A DNA stretch of 6,359 nucleotides from contig NVSZ01000029.1 in the NCBI GenBank assembly GCA_002732845.1, positions 9,455 through 15,813 of the forward strand, given 5' to 3'. The position numbers and the translations under genes were made by a program. The notes beneath the pieces were generated by a model. It searched no databases. It saw only the letters and a list, made by a program, of their open reading frames with translations, and was not told the origin of the DNA. This document shows positions 5,909-6,359 of this stretch, piece after piece. The DNA is from Rhodospirillaceae bacterium (GTDB taxonomy: Bacteria; Pseudomonadota; Alphaproteobacteria; Rhodospirillales; Magnetovibrionaceae). The number at the start of each line of letters is the position of its first letter. The stretch's first letter is position 1.

Positions 5909-6359
5909 TTAATAAATGTCGTTGAGGACGCTTTGGTTGATGCGCACGGGGAAACGAACTTGCAAAGCTTCGCCCATTTGCTGAGCCAAATCATTTTGCA
6001 TGGCGTTCATCGCTTGATCAACCACGGCGGTATACAACGGGTCAGCCTCGCCCTTGGTGGCTTTTTCAATGGCATTGACGCGGGCAACCGTATGGGCACC
6101 GGTGCCGGGGGCTTCGACGACACTGCCTTGGGGTAAAGCAAAGGCTTTCTTGATCACTTCAGCCGGGAGTGCGCCTTGCTGCAGGCCTTGACCGCTGCGG
6201 GTAAAGGGCAAGGTGGTGAACGCGGAAAAGCCCAAAGATTTCGCCACGGCCTTCACATTTTCGCCCGCTTGCAAACGGGTTTGAGCATCCTTGGCAATGG
6301 TTGCCGCCATTTCGGTGCGTTTTGAATTGCTCCACGCTTGAGCCACCAAAGTCTTAACG
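5909..6359 (-). CDS. ppiD: PpiD-like periplasmic peptidyl-prolyl isomerase/foldase (5' partial)
   Basis: The C-terminal 150 residues of a PpiD/SurA-N type foldase; the reading frame is open to the right edge, so the start and the parvulin domain lie outside. The visible part includes ALPAEVIKKAFALPQGSVVEAP, in two adjoining stretches, followed by GAHTVARVNAIEKA, then an amphipathic helical end (VVDQAMNAMQNDLAQQMGEAL) and a closing RFPVRINQSVLNDIY. This pattern, an F-x-L-xx-G-xV segment and a terminal helix with a xVxINxxxLxxxY-like tail, is characteristic of PpiD C-termini. PpiD is an inner-membrane-anchored chaperone for newly exported proteins. In several alphaproteobacteria a ppiD-like gene directly precedes trpE, as here, which supports the call. 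A TTG at 6349 is simply an internal leucine codon, not a start. The gene symbol is by similarity of the C-terminus alone. Confidence 0.85.
   Translation of the reverse strand, partial: VKTLVAQAWSNSKRTEMAATIAKDAQTRLQAGENVKAVAKSLGFSAFTTLPFTRSGQGLQQGALPAEVIKKAFALPQGSVVEAPGTGAHTVARVNAIEKATKGEADPLYTAVVDQAMNAMQNDLAQQMGEALQVRFPVRINQSVLNDIY

Noticed and set aside
5896..5994. Upstream extension of trpE by 33 residues to an ATG at 5994
   Set aside because: The extra residues do not resemble TrpE and would overlap 86 bp of the ppiD-like coding end; the ATG at 5895 fits the family start and has a spaced purine-rich site.

Overview
The window looks like a chromosomal segment of an alphaproteobacterium, probably a Rhodospirillales-like, respiratory and perhaps aquatic lineage. 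This is inferred from the ppiD-trpE gene pair, a YibQ-type deacetylase, c-type cytochromes and a moderate GC content. No database search was possible, so the taxonomy is tentative. No tRNA, rRNA, CRISPR array, insertion sequence or phage gene is visible.

Layout. Two genes lie on the + strand at the left. The first is the C-terminal part of a divergent polysaccharide deacetylase (YibQ family, 1-636, cut by the window edge). The second is a 66-residue heavy-metal-associated (HMA) copper-chaperone-like protein (692-892). Between them is a near-perfect CueR/MerR-type promoter with a 19-bp spacer; its -35 hexamer contains the deacetylase stop codon. Everything to the right is on the - strand. In transcription order these are: the C-terminus of a PpiD-like periplasmic foldase (6359-5909, cut by the edge), trpE (5895-4366), a secreted dihaem cytochrome c of the DHC family (4340-3831), a secreted protein built almost entirely of HEAT repeats (3738-2536), and a membrane sensor histidine kinase with a haem-c-binding DUF3365/Tll0287-like periplasmic domain (2361-895). 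The kinase gene ends 2 bp from the end of the HMA gene, so the two are convergent.

Transcription. ppiD-trpE (13-bp gap) and trpE-cytochrome (25-bp gap) are close enough to be co-transcribed. Strong intrinsic terminators for the - strand follow the cytochrome gene and the HEAT gene. They share a 15-nt arm plus T-run. Only about 34 bp separates the first terminator from the HEAT start codon, so HEAT expression may depend partly on read-through.

Biology. The left side suggests copper-responsive expression of a cytosolic Cu(I) chaperone. The right side combines tryptophan biosynthesis (anthranilate synthase component I, with no trpG next to it) with three cell-envelope genes in a row: dihaem cytochrome, HEAT-repeat protein and haem-c sensor kinase. 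A periplasmic redox-sensing or electron-transfer module is a reasonable hypothesis for these three, but the window contains neither a response regulator nor the usual DHC partners (SHP, cytochrome b561), so the link rests on adjacency alone.
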